Origin: Umbellularia californica
Lineage: Eukaryota; Streptophyta; Magnoliopsida; Laurales; Lauraceae
DNA: 64,000 nucleotides
Direction: 5' to 3'
Assembly (NCBI GenBank): GCA_028538565.1
Contig: JAPQWN010000009.1
Span: 7,595,001 to 7,659,000, forward strand
In this document: positions 43,905 to 56,300 of the stretch, piece by piece
Position numbering within the stretch: position 1 is the stretch's first letter
Layout of the letters: every line of letters starts with the position of its first letter
The notes under the pieces: generated by a model
Databases searched by the model: none
Seen by the model: the letters and a program-made list of their open reading frames with translations, nothing else
Told to the model about the DNA's origin: nothing
Program-made: the position numbers and the translations under genes

Positions 43905-45929
43905 GTAAGCTTCATATCTTTCATTCAACATTATAGTTTTTCAATTCATATCGCACTCAGCAGTAATGCTTCAACTCTTCATTCTGCAAGTTTGGATGGT
44001 TTTGCAGTAGCCATTAATACATGACCTAATAATGAAAACATGCCTTCTATACTTTTGACATATTCACTCAATAATCTATACAACGTTTTTCTGTTGCAAA
44101 ATGGTTAGATCAGGCACACATGGAATATGATGATGATTATAATGAATATTTGGATTCCAAGCTCCTAAACAGTTCTTCAATTGGATCAGGTTATGATTAT
44201 TCACAATTGTCATTCCTCTACCAAAATTGTTGTAGAAAATCCCATGAGAAATGAACAAGCCAACAAAGTAGATACATTATTGTACAATGATGGAGGAAAT
44301 TTCCATTGCATCTATGGACAAATTGATATTTATAGCCTAATTATCTTGGATGCAGAATATGAACCCTCTATGCATCTAACTAAGCAATATCTAATGCTAA
44401 GATAATATCACAATTTACTAGAAACTATGTAGAATAGTAGATAGGTTGGATTTGATTCATCACAATAACTATGAAACAATAAATAGACTTCCTATGTAAT
44501 AGAAAATATGTGGCAACACATCTATAGTACAGTTCATTATAAATGTATATCAATTATTTAATCTAGACCATCTCCTTTTCTCTCTAAGACTACTTTTCTT
44601 CATTTGCAATTCTTCGTTTCGTATAAACCTTTATTCTCCTATTACTATACATCTCTCTAAGACTACTTTTCTTCATTTGCAATTCTTCGTTTCGTATAAA
44701 CCTTTATTCTCCTATTACTATACATGTTCTTACACTTATTCCCATTATTTGTCCCTTCTTTATCTTCCTTTTCCTCTCTTTTAACATCAAGGCTAGCATT
44801 TTGCCAGGTGATTTTCCTGTGGGTCTTACTCACATGTTCTATTTTCCGTTTGGAGCAAGGATGTTGCAATGAAGGGCTCTCCTTTGAGACCCTTGGCCTA
44901 CACCATACACATACCTCCAATGAGTCAGGTTTTGGAGCTGGCAATTTAGTTTACCATTCTCATACATCCAACCCTAGATCACAATCAAATAAACCTTATG
45001 ATGAACTGTTCAACTTAACAAAATACAAATTAGGCTATCAGGCTTAATCACAATCATTCATCATATGCCACTCAGACAGAAATGTTTGATAACTAACACG
45101 AAATTCATTATGCAAAAATATTAAAGCATAAGCACCCACAAAAAGCCCTAAAACTACAGAAATCCAAATTGGGTTTTCCCAATTTGAAACAATCACAGTA
45201 CCCAGATTGCTGCCACTACAAGCGAGTGAGGTACTAGTCAATATATGTATCCATTTCTTGTTTCAGTCATATAGGTTTCACAAACAGTATTAAAGATATG
45301 ATGGAGAAACGCAAACATTCATATAATGCACAAACAGTTTGTGATCTAAATCTTTTTTAATCTACAATCTGTACATGGACTTTTTAATCTCTCTCTATGT
45401 ATGTAAATGTATAACTGATCCAAAATATCTCTATGCCAATAAAGGTGTGAAACCCAAATCTAGCAAACATTTGTCTCGTGCGTGAGGGGTTTGAAACAAA
45501 AGAAAAAAAAAAAAAAAAACCTTCTTAGTTGGGTAATAAGGCCAGACAATTCCTTTTTTCTTCAAAACACCCAATCAACAAAGCTAATCGGACAAAATCA
45601 CTCTAAGTTCGTTTAATCTAGGGATTGGGTTTCATGTTTAAGAATAATGAAAAAAAAAGAACTCGCAGTCTCGATCATAGGAAAAACACCGAAAGATTTG
45701 TTTAAACCTAATACAAACAAGAGAAAACAATTAAAATACATACCTCCATGTGCTTGCCAACTGTGAATAAGCTTTGAAAGAAGGCGCCAAATGATGCTTG
45801 GGACCACTGCTTGGGACCAACGAAAATGAGAGCTGTTGACAGGGACTGTGGAAGAGGATAAGGGAAAGAGGAGGACAATGCAATGAGGGAACTAGAAGGG
45901 GGTTTCTCGCTCTTTTTGTATGACCACAT
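43905..45929. other. Right part of the outer MULE without recognised genes
   Basis: Mostly AT-rich. An exact 73-bp tandem duplication is at 44580-44725. A minus-strand frame at 45044-45241 has a hydrophobic stretch (ISVVLGLFVGAYALIFL) and could be part of a captured membrane-protein exon, but no family is recognised. An A-run lies at about 45502-45520. Confidence 0.4.
44580..44725. repeat. Perfect 73-bp tandem duplication
   Basis: Units 44580-44652 and 44653-44725 are identical, beginning CTCTCTAAGACTAC and ending ACTATACAT. The lack of differences indicates a recent event, or an assembly artefact. Confidence 0.93.
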
Positions 45930-46072
45930 TTATTGTCGATATCGACCATACCAATAAACATCTAAAAAAAAAAAAGAAAGAAATGCGCCCAGAGAGCCCC
46001 TCCCGTCTCTAACATAATACTAGGTCGTCCACTTACTCATGGCTCACTATGGGGATTTTCTGTAGTTTTCCC
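45930..46072 (-). repeat. Right terminal inverted repeat of the giant MULE
   Basis: Reverse complement pairs with 27846-28020. The perfect palindrome-containing TGTCGATATCGACC lies at 45934-45947. Confidence 0.75.
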
Positions 46073-46272
46073 AAGAAAAGGATTTTTATCATTTTCTTTT
46101 ATTCTTTATTTAACCAAGTTTCGGTTATAAAGCTCGGTACGGGTCCAACTGTATTAACAGGTTTGAAATGGGTGGACTCAAGCCAGACCATGTGGGCTTA
46201 GATAAAAGCACCAGGGTCCATTCAAACCTAAAATCAACTCGGAGACCACAATTATATATATATAGATGGACT
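46073..46272. other. Short non-coding flank
   Basis: No gene seen. Contains a (TA)n run at about 46253-46263. Confidence 0.4.
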
Positions 46273-47244
46273 CAGTGGTGGACCCAGGATTTTTGTTTGG
46301 GTGGGGCTAAATTTTTACTTAATTTTGCTAACTTTTTTTACATTAACAATACCACAAGAATTTTCTCACATTAACAATATCATAAATAGACACAAAACTT
46401 TTTTCCTTGCTTAGATCTCTTGCCTAATTGAAGGGTCTTCCCACTACCTCTCCTAAATTTAGGTGATCATCAATTCATCATCATTAAAACATCTAAGATA
46501 ATAAGATAATATTTTCTTTAATCCTAGGTATTTGGATGTCCTAACACGGCGATTTGGGTGAATACTCAATTACCCAATTTGGGTTCACAAAGGGGTTCTA
46601 ATTCAATCTAAGAAATTTGGTTGCCTACACTTACCTAGCTGTAAAATAATTCCCTATAGTTGATCATGGGCTCATGGCAATGAAAAAAATTCTCACTTAA
46701 ATGTAACTCAAGTTATTCAAACATATGAACCCTAAGGCCTAATTTATGTATGGATTGAAGATTAAATTTGGTCATCTTCAAACTTGTAGATATGCTCAAA
46801 TTAGGTGATTTAGGGCGGAGGGTTTGGATTAGGATTTGTGAATTTAGGGTTTGAAATTAGGATTTAGAGATTAAGGGCTTAGATTTAGGTATAGAGTGAT
46901 TAGGATTATACTATATTCGATGAGGGAGGGAGATTGTTTTATTTAAGGTTATTTTGGTGTGAGAGATAGACTAACCATGAGAGGACTGGCGACAAGAAGC
47001 TCGATCGGCGCGAAGAGGATCTCGAACTCTGGAGAGAAAAAAGATGTCGAAAGAGAACGGCGCGAAGAGGATGTGGTACTCTCAGTCATCAAGGTTTTGT
47101 GACATGGAGCGATTACTAGGTTTAGACGAGGGCAATTATTTATTAGATATATATAGGATAGGCCAGGTGCATTTAAATCTCTAGCAATTTCAAAATCAAC
47201 ACGGACCTACCGCCCCATGTTATTTATGTGCAGGTCCGCCACTA
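46273..47244. mobile_element. Possible degenerate hAT-like element
   Basis: The left end CAGTGGTGGACCCAGG and the right end (minus strand) TTAGTGGCGGACC share AGTGGYGGACC, a start often seen in plant hAT non-autonomous elements. No 8-bp duplication is found and no transposase frame lies inside, so this remains weak. Confidence 0.3.
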
Positions 47245-48001
47245 ACGTTATTGTTGCCACTATCAGAAAGGAAGCCTAATCGACGACTGGAATCTGTGCT
47301 GGAGGGGACAATGAGGTCGGGCAGAAAGACGAGGTAGGGTCTTGGTATTGAGACGTTTGTTGATTTGAAAATGGGGTTTGAATAAAATCAGGAGAAGTTC
47401 TCAATATTGAAATGGGGCTACCCAGGTCATGGGGTGGTGCAAGATTGGGCCCCAACTGGTGCGGGCTCATGTGGGCCAAAGCCCCTCAACGGAACTCCGG
47501 ATTTTACCTAGGGCAGCTACACCCACTACATATAATGTGCGTTCGCCCTTAGATGGACTCATGTTTAGATGCAAGTACGTCTAGCCCATTGACGGTCTTA
47601 TTAAACCTCTTACATTAAAAACTTTCAATTTAGGTTGAGCTTATTGTAGGGCATATTTGGATGGATGGTGAGATGAAACATCAAATCAAGAGAGAATAAA
47701 ATATTAGGGGTTATGGTAGTGTTTTACTTTTGGTGGTTTGAAAGAGATTTTTTTTTTTACTTTTTGTGTAAAAAGAGATGTTTTGTCATTTAGTGGAAAA
47801 AAGAGGTTGCTTTTTTGCTTTTTTTTTTTTTAAGGAGGAAATTTTGAATTTGTGTACTTTTGATATGACCCTCATCTTTTATTGTGTGCATAATGGAGGC
47901 TTTTAGGGCCTTTCATATATGAAATTCGATCCTCACAGGCGTCCATCATTTTTACTTTTTTTTAGTGAAGTCACCAAAATAAGGATATTGATGACTTGGC
48001 C
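47245..48001. other. Non-coding stretch
   Basis: No recognised gene. T-runs near 47752 and 47821-47832. Confidence 0.4.
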
Positions 48002-48378
48002 TGTTTGTTTACATGTGTAGAGGAGTAAATGTGAGGTGGATATCAAATCATGGAAAAAATAAATAATGAGATATGTTAAGAGTAGAAGTGTAGTAAAAGT
48101 TTTCTTTGAATAGTATGAGGTAAAGTATAGGGGAGAGATGGATTTAAAATTAAAAATCTTTTTTTTGTTATAAAGCTCACTCCACCAAACTTTTATCACA
48201 CTTTTCTGTGGAAAAATGAAAGAGGCTTGGATTGTGTAGGAGTAAAAGATAAGTGGTGTCACATCATGATTTTACTTCTCTTCTCCACTTTTTCTCACTC
48301 AAATATAGTGAGGTGAAAAACATCAAATCACATGCTTATTTTAACTCCACTTTTACTACTACTTGTGCTAAACAAACA
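48002..48378. mobile_element. Possible MITE, about 377 bp
   Basis: The left end TGTTTGTTTACATG and the right end, on the minus strand, TGTTTGTTTAGCAC match over 10 bp, with weaker inverted similarity further in (AGTAAA.GTGAGGT). Flanks GACTTGGCC (47993-48001) and GACTTCACC (48379-48387) agree at 7 of 9 positions and may be a decayed duplication. No coding capacity. Confidence 0.45.
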
Positions 48379-48438
48379 GACTTCACCATCTATCTTCAAG
48401 TATCTCTCCTTGTTAACTATTTTTAGCTATTTCACATG

Positions 48439-48477
<39 letters not shown>

Positions 48478-50208
48478 GGAAATACTTCTATAAGAGTAAC
48501 TCCCACACTATTATGAGAATAAGGGGGGACCCTCATCTTTAAGTTGTTACCATATAATATGAATCAAATAACACAGTACAATATTTCTCCCATTTTCTCT
48601 CGAATTCTTTTGGGAAGATACTGATAGAACCCTCTAAACATGATTTTCCAAACCACGGTGTGGATGTAAATGGTTTTTTTATGTCAATTAGGCATCTTTG
48701 AAAATTATCACTTGTTTATCTTGTTGTTGTTATGTGTTTTTTTTTTTTTTTTTTGTTGGGTGGTTTGTTGTGGGGGGGGGGGGGGGGGGGGGGGGGGGGT
48801 GGGGTGGTGGGTGGGGGGGGGGGGGGGGGTGGAAGGGGAGGGGGATGTGTGGTAAGCTAGAATGATGTAGTCAACGAAGTCAAAGACATCTAAAACTCCT
48901 TAAGTGAAGAAGAAAAAGAAAATCCTAAAAAACTTTGGGATTTTTGAAGGATTTGGGGATTTGGCATAGTTGTGGTAATGAGTTGAGTCCCTAGATACAA
49001 TTCTCCCAGGGTTAAGTACCTTATGAGTAGTAGTTGGAGAGGTTTTAAAAGGTTTTGGGCTGAGTTTCCTCTTGGAATTTGGAGAGTGTGAGAGTTTGCT
49101 TGAAGTTGTCTTATTTGGATGAAGACCTGTGTCTAAAATGCATGCCCAAGGGGCCTATTTATAGCCTCCACAGTGGTTGCGGCTGTTAGAGAAGAGAATG
49201 AAAGTTTTGGCTGGTCGGCGGTTGATTTGACAGGAAATTGCTTGAACCACTCTCGGCGGTTTGCATTGTACGTTCGGTGGTCGGGATAGCCGACTACTTT
49301 GTTTGGTTGACAGTTTGGATGATTGACTGTACTTTTGTTCACTCAGCAGTTTGAAGCATCTAGTTGTATTTTGACCTTTTTGAGTTGGTTTCGACCTTCA
49401 TTTGTTTTGAAACTTTGATGATACCTTCTTAAATGTGTCTCTGTCCATAACAGAGCGCTAACTCATACTTTGACATAGAAAATTAAACGTCCTTCCTCGA
49501 CAAAACAGGGGAGTAGTGTTCGGCGCTGGATTTTCGGCAAAAAATCGTCCCTGAATCCCGATTTCTTTTCCGTGATAGAGGGGATTAGGAAATCTCGTTA
49601 TCTCCATAAAAAAAAGCCTTTCCGTGCAAGATGATCCTCTTGTATAAAAGGTCATTTATTCTGACGGAAAACACACACTTTCTTCGATCAACAAGTTTTG
49701 CACTGTCCTCTCCTTTTATCTTATTCTGAAGCTTTTTCCTTTGATCTCATCTTCAAGTCAGGTACGGTTCTTCCCCTATGTTTCTTCTTCATTGTCTCTG
49801 ACCTCTTACTCAAAGGACCTTGGTAGTCTCTCTCCATCAAAGGACTTGTTCATCATCTCCGACTGAATGAAACTCAAATTTGTGAGATTTTTTAGAACCA
49901 TATGAGATTTATGTTTTCAGAACCATATGAGATGGGTGAGATTTCTAATACCTTGTCCCTGACTTAATGAGACCCAATATTCTCAATCTTTCCAGAACCC
50001 TAGATTTGTGAAGTTTAGCAAAAGACTTTGTGGGATTTCTAGTACAAAGGAGATTTTCTAGAACTAATTTTTTTCAGATTTTTGGAAACCCTATGAGATT
50101 TGTAAGACCTGGTTCATAGGGTTCTCTTCAGATCTCCAAAAACACTATGAAATATGGGTCTCAGTTTTTAGATTTCCCAATAAGCTATGAAATCTGGTTC
50201 TCTCTGGT
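48379..50208. other. Non-coding with simple repeats and a possible promoter
   Basis: (TC)n(TA)n microsatellite at about 48439-48478; T-run at 48739-48755 followed by G-runs at 48773-48800 and 48813-48829, where base calls may be unreliable. TTGTATAAAAGGTC near 49632-49645 is a good TATA box, with a pyrimidine-rich leader and a CAG|GTACGG-like donor at about 49760, so this may be a plus-strand gene or LTR promoter; no coding sequence follows. 49860-50200 is made of loose repeats of AACC.TATGAGATT. Confidence 0.4.
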
Positions 50209-50435
50209 TTTTTTTTTTTAATTCTTGGGAAAGGGAATTTTATTAGAACTGAAACGAAGTGCTATGCAACACCATTGTGTTGTTAGTACAGGTGTTTTGG
50301 CCAAGATGGCCTACCAAAACATATTCCCTAAATAGAGTAGTAGAACTAAAATGAAAAAAAGAAGAAGAAGAAGAAGAAGAAGAGACGCTACACCCAGTTG
50401 GGCATAGCGTGAGCCAAAAAGAAAATTTTCAGAGC
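50209..50435 (-). repeat. Possible LINE 3' tail (poly(T) side)
   Basis: A T-run (50209-50220) is followed by AATTCTTGGGAAAGGGAATT, which on the minus strand is an AATAAAATTCCCTTTCC signal leading into poly(A), as at the 3' end of plant L1-type elements. The insertion sits inside the AACC.TATGAGATT repeats, which continue after it. A GAAGAA microsatellite lies at about 50360-50383. No RNase H coding sequence is visible. Confidence 0.45.
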
Positions 50436-50978
50436 ATATGAGATGAACTAGATACCAGTTGAATAATCTGAAAATATTGTCGACCCAGGTTTTCAGGGCA
50501 ATGGACCTGGTTCATCTTCTCTTCACAACCTCTGAGATTTCTAGTATTAAGGAGATTTTCTAGAATTGAATAGGACCCGATTCCTTTTGTCTCTTACTCC
50601 ATGGGTTGAAAATAATCCAATAGATTTCAAAATCCCAAAATACCAGTTGAATCAGAGGTTGGGGACAACTTGTGTTCCTCTTCATTTTTCCTTATAAACT
50701 TACGTGGGAACTCAAACACATCGCCATGTATGGGGAATGACATAGTTTCGTCTTCATTTTTTCTTTTAGTTTTTTTTTTTTCTTTAGGATGGCCTCATTA
50801 GGTAGAGTCATGTTTATGACTGACCAAGAGGTTGGGGATAACATCATATTTTGGCATCCTTTTTTGTGTTAAGGTTTGTGAAGTGTTTGTGTTAATATTC
50901 ATTTTATAATCTATTAATTGCATGAGACTATCAGCATTTTATAAGCCATAATGTGTGCTTAACAGTATTGCTCATTGT
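50436..50978. other. Non-coding stretch
   Basis: Continuation of the diverged AGATTT-rich repeats to about 50650, then anonymous AT-rich sequence. No gene seen. Confidence 0.4.
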
Positions 50979-53309
50979 CGCGACCCCGGACTGGGTCAGC
51001 GCACAAATGGCGGTCTCCTAATCCAGGATCGTGATCTATAAGGGTGGAATGGATAAATGTTTTTTTTGCTTTTGACACATACACGGATCAAGAAAGAAAA
51101 CCACATCCGTGCACGTGATTTCCCACAGGTTTCTGCGGTGAGGATGTCATGCTCACAAGCAAATCATAATCGGAGTGCAGAAGAATGTAGCAAATTAAAT
51201 GAAAAAGATCACACCATAATAGCGAGACTGATAAGACAATTCTATTTGACATAATGTCAGAATGAGAAGTGTTCATTAGCATCCCCAAGGTGTAAAGTTA
51301 AGTGTTTAAACAAAAGATAAGTTTAATTAACATTCCCCAAATATAAAGGCCTACAAAGGCCAGTACATCCCAAAAATCCAAAGTGTAATGATCACTACCC
51401 CAATAGATGTGTTGCAACTCATAGCATGACCCCAATGTCTAAACGGCATCGTTAGCTTGCCATTCACCTATACGTTGCGACTCTCCGGCCGCCTCCTCTA
51501 GCTCCTCCTCGAAGGCAACAGGATCTGGACCTAAGTACCAAAGTAATGGGTTAGATACGATGGTCTGGCAGGTGGGTGAAGAGATATAAAAAATATAATA
51601 GTTTATAAATCAACCGAGAAAAACATTTAAAATCAGTAGAAACAATAAATGTCATGAAATGCAATGCATACTTCACCCAAAAGCACAAGATCGATGTAAA
51701 ACAAGAGTAGGTATCGATGAACAGATAACTGGCAAGATGGCAACCACACAAAACTAAATCCTCTATCACTAATGTGATAAGAGCACGCTAGAGGCGTTGG
51801 TCTCGGACACGCGAAGTGACGGGAGCCAACTAAATACATATACTAGATGCTAAGAAACTTGGCTAGCTAACAGGCTAAACACTGGCCGCAGAACTGGACA
51901 ACAGGACAAGCAAGAACCCAGACTACAGCTGGCAGGAGTTATTAAGGACCCCAAGTCGGTGGATCGAGTTGACAAGGTTGCCCAAGCTTAGTGGTGCCGA
52001 CACTTACGTCACATGATGAAATCAAAACATAAATAGGTGCATAACACCAAATCAGGCTAAACTAAAAGATCGCATGCATATATAACATGCTAATATCTTG
52101 TCATGAGTGCACAAGGCCAACTGGATGCTCAAATGCATGTTACATGATTTTTGAAGTAAAACTAGTAATGATGCACAAAACTAGAGAGAAATCATATACT
52201 TTGAATAAAAATAGAAATACGATAGGCTTTCCACATGTACGCCGGACCATACGTATTGAGGCTTCAAGGCTTAGTTCAATGCGTATAAGAACTCGTATGT
52301 CAATTGTTTTATTTTCCATGACTTGGTACTCCAGAAGATCAAGGACATTCCAAGTACCCTATACACATTAATAATTCAAGAATCCTCAATATGTTTCCGG
52401 AGTGAGATTTTCTTTTCTCAATTAGAATCCCATATAGTCCTTCCTACCCTAATCATGAAGATAAGGCTCGAAACAGTCCCTTCTTCCTCCTTAAATCCTC
52501 TTTCCAGGCTCCAAACATGACCCAGGACAGAGAGGTAGTGCGCTCGAGCGGGCATAGGTGCGCTCGAGCGGACCTGTGCTGCGCAGGAGGAGCGGCAGAC
52601 ATAATGTCTACTCACTCGAGAGGCCCCATGTCCACTCAAATGAACAAGCATTTTGTTGCTTAGGAGTCGCAGATAGAATGTCTGCGTGCTCGAGTGGCCA
52701 AATATCCACTCGAGTGGACAGTCATTCTACTGCCCTGGGCGGCTACCAGAAGGCCTGTGCGCCGCTCGAGTGGGCAGCCTTCTTTTCTGCCCAAAAATGG
52801 CTCTCCCTGCCTCCTTTTTCTCCTTCTCTCCAAAACATTTTCCTGCACACAAAAGGCCTCCTTGCCTCCTAATAATTAACATCCAATATCTCCATTACAC
52901 AACAAAACATCACATGAAATTCCACCTCTTCTCAACCTCATTCATCATAAGAAAACCCATCATACATGAAACCCATATGTAAACATAAAACAAGATTTAG
53001 CAAAAGTAGAATGCATTGGTTTCAAGAGACTAAACTAGAGAGAAAGACTCATCAAGATGCATTTATAAAATCAATAGAAATCATAGCAAGAAGCATAGAT
53101 AAAAGCATGTAATCACCAAGAACAAGTAATGAAACTAAGATTTTCTCACAAAGCTTGCTAGCATTCAAATTTATCAATTCATCCACTTGCCTTGGCCTCC
53201 AATGGAACTAAACAACCTTCCAAACTCACTTCCAAGTCAACAACCGACAAGCTACACAAACCCCCCAAAATATACCCATTTAGAACCCTAAAATGGCCAA
53301 CATAGAGAG
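50979..53309 (-). repeat. Large Gypsy-type LTR, minus orientation, interrupted
   Basis: On the minus strand it ends ..AGTCCGGGGTCGCGACA at 50979. Its sequence from 50979 to about 52040 aligns, in inverted orientation, with 55800-56784 (shared GTCGGCACCACT.A.CTTGGG, TGCCAGA.C.TCGT.T, GAGGAGG.. and GTTTAGACATTGG-like phrases). It is cut at 53309 by the solo LTR 53310-56784 and may continue beyond 56790. It contains several CTCGAG-centred palindromes at 52540-52770. No internal coding region was found. Confidence 0.65.
52540..52770. repeat. Cluster of CGCTCGAGCG-type palindromes in the LTR
   Basis: GCGCTCGAGCGG occurs at about 52539-52550 and 52560-52571, and diverged forms (CACTCGAGAGG, GTGCTCGAGTGG, CCACTCGAGTGG, CCGCTCGAGTGG) follow at irregular spacing up to about 52770. 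Each is a short inverted repeat around CTCGAG. Confidence 0.75.
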
Positions 53310-56300
53310 TGTTAGACCCCGACCCAGGTTTTCTTTGTTTAGATCCGTTTAAGCCAATTGTTAGTCTCTAAGTGGGATTAGGAGTCTTTTAGCTTAGATT
53401 TTAGTTTGGCTAGATTTTCTTAGCTTTGGAGATTTTGAGAACTGTTGAGCTTGGTTGGACCCAGCCTTGGGTAGCCCGTGTGATGAGTGTCCATATAGGG
53501 ATTTATCTTTTATTTTAAAAAAAAATTCCGATTTTTATTCCTTTCGAATTGTTATATTGACCTCAACAATTTTTATATTTCTTCCGTCCGAATTCGAAGC
53601 ACAGAAATCACGTTTTTCGAGAAAAATGGCAAAACTAACTTTTCAAACCAACATCTGTGCATGAATTTCGAAATTTGCAAATCATGAGGAAAGTATACTT
53701 TTTGAAAACTAGATTTTTCGACGATCAACTTTCTCTTCTTCGTCAATCTCGTCCGGGACCTGCAAGGTGGTGTTTTAACCACTTGAAGTTTTGGGGCCAG
53801 TGGGGCCCACAACCCACTTAAACCCAACTAAGAACCCACGTTTTCTTCTTCTTCATTACTCTGTTTCACAAAATCTGTAGCTGAACTGAAGAGAACTTTT
53901 CCTCTCTTCTATTCACCTTCTCTCCTCTTTCATGCCTATGCAATCCAGCCCAAAGGAAAGATCTGATTTCACTATTCTCTTCCTCATCCCTCAAGCTTGC
54001 CATTGATACCATTTTCAAGAGCTTTCAGCAGGGATTACTTTCTTATTGGGACCTATCTCCATTATTAGAGCTTCTCAAGGTTAGCCATCGCTTCCCTCTT
54101 TTAACCTTGGGTTTGTTTGGTCCCTTAGAGTTTCTTTATCATGCATGCAAGGTGGTTCCTGGAGGACTCCCTTTATTTTCAAAATGTTGGGTTTCTTTTG
54201 AAATGTATTCATGGGTTTTTGTAGCTTGAAGGTTGTGCTGTGGGAGGAGAATTCTTGGAGTGATTGTAGAACCCATTTGATTATGAGGCAACTGAATAAA
54301 CGGATATTGGAATGCATGCAATTAAATTTGTGTTTCTTTTTCAAGGTTTGATGTGAAATTGCTATTTCGTTGATTCATTGCCTTGGCTATTCAAGGTGGA
54401 TTTCATAAGGGTTTTTGTACTCAGTTTATGTTCAGATTTTTTCATGTTTTTGTACTCAAGTTAAGTTCAGAATTCTGTATGTTTTGTTCAAGTTTCTGCA
54501 AGTTTTTGTACTCAGTTTATGTTCAGATTTCCGCACGATTTTGTGTCCAATTTATGTGCAGAGATTTTTTTTGTCAAAGTTCAGATTTTTGCAGGTTTTA
54601 ATGTTCAGTTTATATTCAGATTTCTGTAGGTTTTGTGTCCAATTTATGTGCAGATTTTCTGCAGGTTTTTATGTCCAAATAGTGTGCAGATTTCTGCTAT
54701 GTTTTAATGATCAGTTCGGTGTAGATTTCTGCAATGTTTTAATGATCAGTTATATTTAATTTATGTGCAGATTTTTTTTTATGTCAAAGTTCAGATTTTT
54801 GCAGGTTTTAATGTTCAGTTTATATTCAGATTTCTGCAGGTTTTGTGTCCAATTTATGTGCATATTTTCTGCAGGTTTTTATGTCCAAATAATGTGCAGA
54901 TTTCTGCTATGTTTTAATGATCAGTTCGGTGTAGATTTCTGCAATGTTTTAATGATCAGTTATATTTAGATTTCTACAAGGATTTTAGTGTGCAATTGTG
55001 TACAAATTTCTGCAGGATTTTGTGTGGAATTGTGTTCAGATTTCTGCAGGATTTTTGTGTGCGAATTGTGTCCAGATTTCTACAAGATTTTTTTGTGTGC
55101 AATGGTGTTCAAATTTCTGCAGGGTTATGTTGTCCATGATAACCTGGGAAATTTCTGACCACTAGTTGTTTTACTATGATAGAAATCTGATTCAAAATTT
55201 CAAGTTCATTCAAAAATTTTCATTTAATCTGTTTATGGAATGGGATGGTTTGTTTGGTGTTGATTTGAGGTTGGATAGGGGCCTGGGTGCTGTCCCTCTT
55301 TGTTTTCTGGGCATGTTCGCTACTTCTTTTATTAAGGAATGCATGTTTAAAGCCAAGTTTGCTTCGAAGGAAGGTTTGGAACTTGAATACATATTTAATG
55401 ATGAAATTAAGAGAGAACGAGGAGGAACTTATGTTTGAATTACCCGGGGAAAAATGTGTTGAATCTTATCAAAGCCTCACTGTGCACTTGGGGTTCCCAA
55501 CTGCTGAATAACTTCAGAGGCATCAAACTGATTATTATTACACGACATTTGGGCTTTGAGTGCCCATTGAGACGGCCCTGGGTAAACCATTCCAACACAA
55601 CTAACTATCTCATTTCAAATTTGGAAGTTTTATATATGTTTGTATAAATTAATTTTCAGATAGCTTTGTGTGGTTCGTTTGTTATAAACCTTCGGTGAGA
55701 CGGTGAGACTACCCGTCCAGTTCGATTTCGTGTGTTCATTTATGTTTTCCTCAGAGTAGTCCTTTATCGAGTTGAATTTTGTTTGTGTGATTCAATTGAT
55801 GTTTTGTTCTAATTTTCTTTTTGTCGGCACCACTCAACTTGGGTCTCCTTGTCGAGCTGATCACCCAGCTTGGGATCCTCAACTATTTCACCAAGTGCAG
55901 CTTGGATACTTTGATTGTTTGTCATCCGTTCCGCGGCGGATTTTAATTGCTTGGGCCATTTCATATGGCAACGGTTATTGATTGTTGCGGCCATTTTATA
56001 TGGCGGCGGTTATTGATTTTTCTTGTTACTTCAGTAATAGGAGAATTTAGCTCAATGTGGATTGCCAATGGTTTGTTCGGTTCGTATTACTCTTTCAAAT
56101 GTTCTCATTGTAAATGATTTAATTTGATAATCACTTTATTCTATCGTTACTTATGTTTAGACTCTCAAATGTACCATTATGATTTTATAATGTTTTTGCA
56201 AACACTTGTCATTTTGTTATCTGCTTTATTGGCTTGCCAGATCGTCGTGTTTGATACTTTCTCATTTGGTGCCAGATGTCGACCCCACCGCCTTTGAGGC

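Larger units (their letters stand above)
27846..46072 (+). mobile_element. Giant MULE of about 18.2 kb (with a nested MULE)
   Basis: The left end GGGAAAACTACTTGAAAAAT and the right end, read on the minus strand, GGGAAAACTACAGAAAATCC begin inverted repeats that remain alignable for about 130-150 bp (shared AATCCCCATAG, GAC..ACCTAG, TTAGAGACGG.AGG, a T-rich tract and TCGATATCGA-type motifs). Inside are a MuDR-type transposase relic, a PMD-Ulp1 gene on the opposite strand, two minisatellites, a captured methyltransferase fragment and a complete second MULE (28132-34675). Without the nested element it is about 11.7 kb. The target-site duplication is uncertain because the left flank is a homopolymer A-run. 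Confidence 0.75.

Noticed and set aside
48670..48855. Glycine-rich open frame
   Set aside because: It is a translation of G-runs that may also contain base-calling errors.
54383..54969. Phe/Cys-rich open frames of 70-114 codons
   Set aside because: They arise from the tandem CAGATTTCTGCAGG repeats inside a solo LTR.
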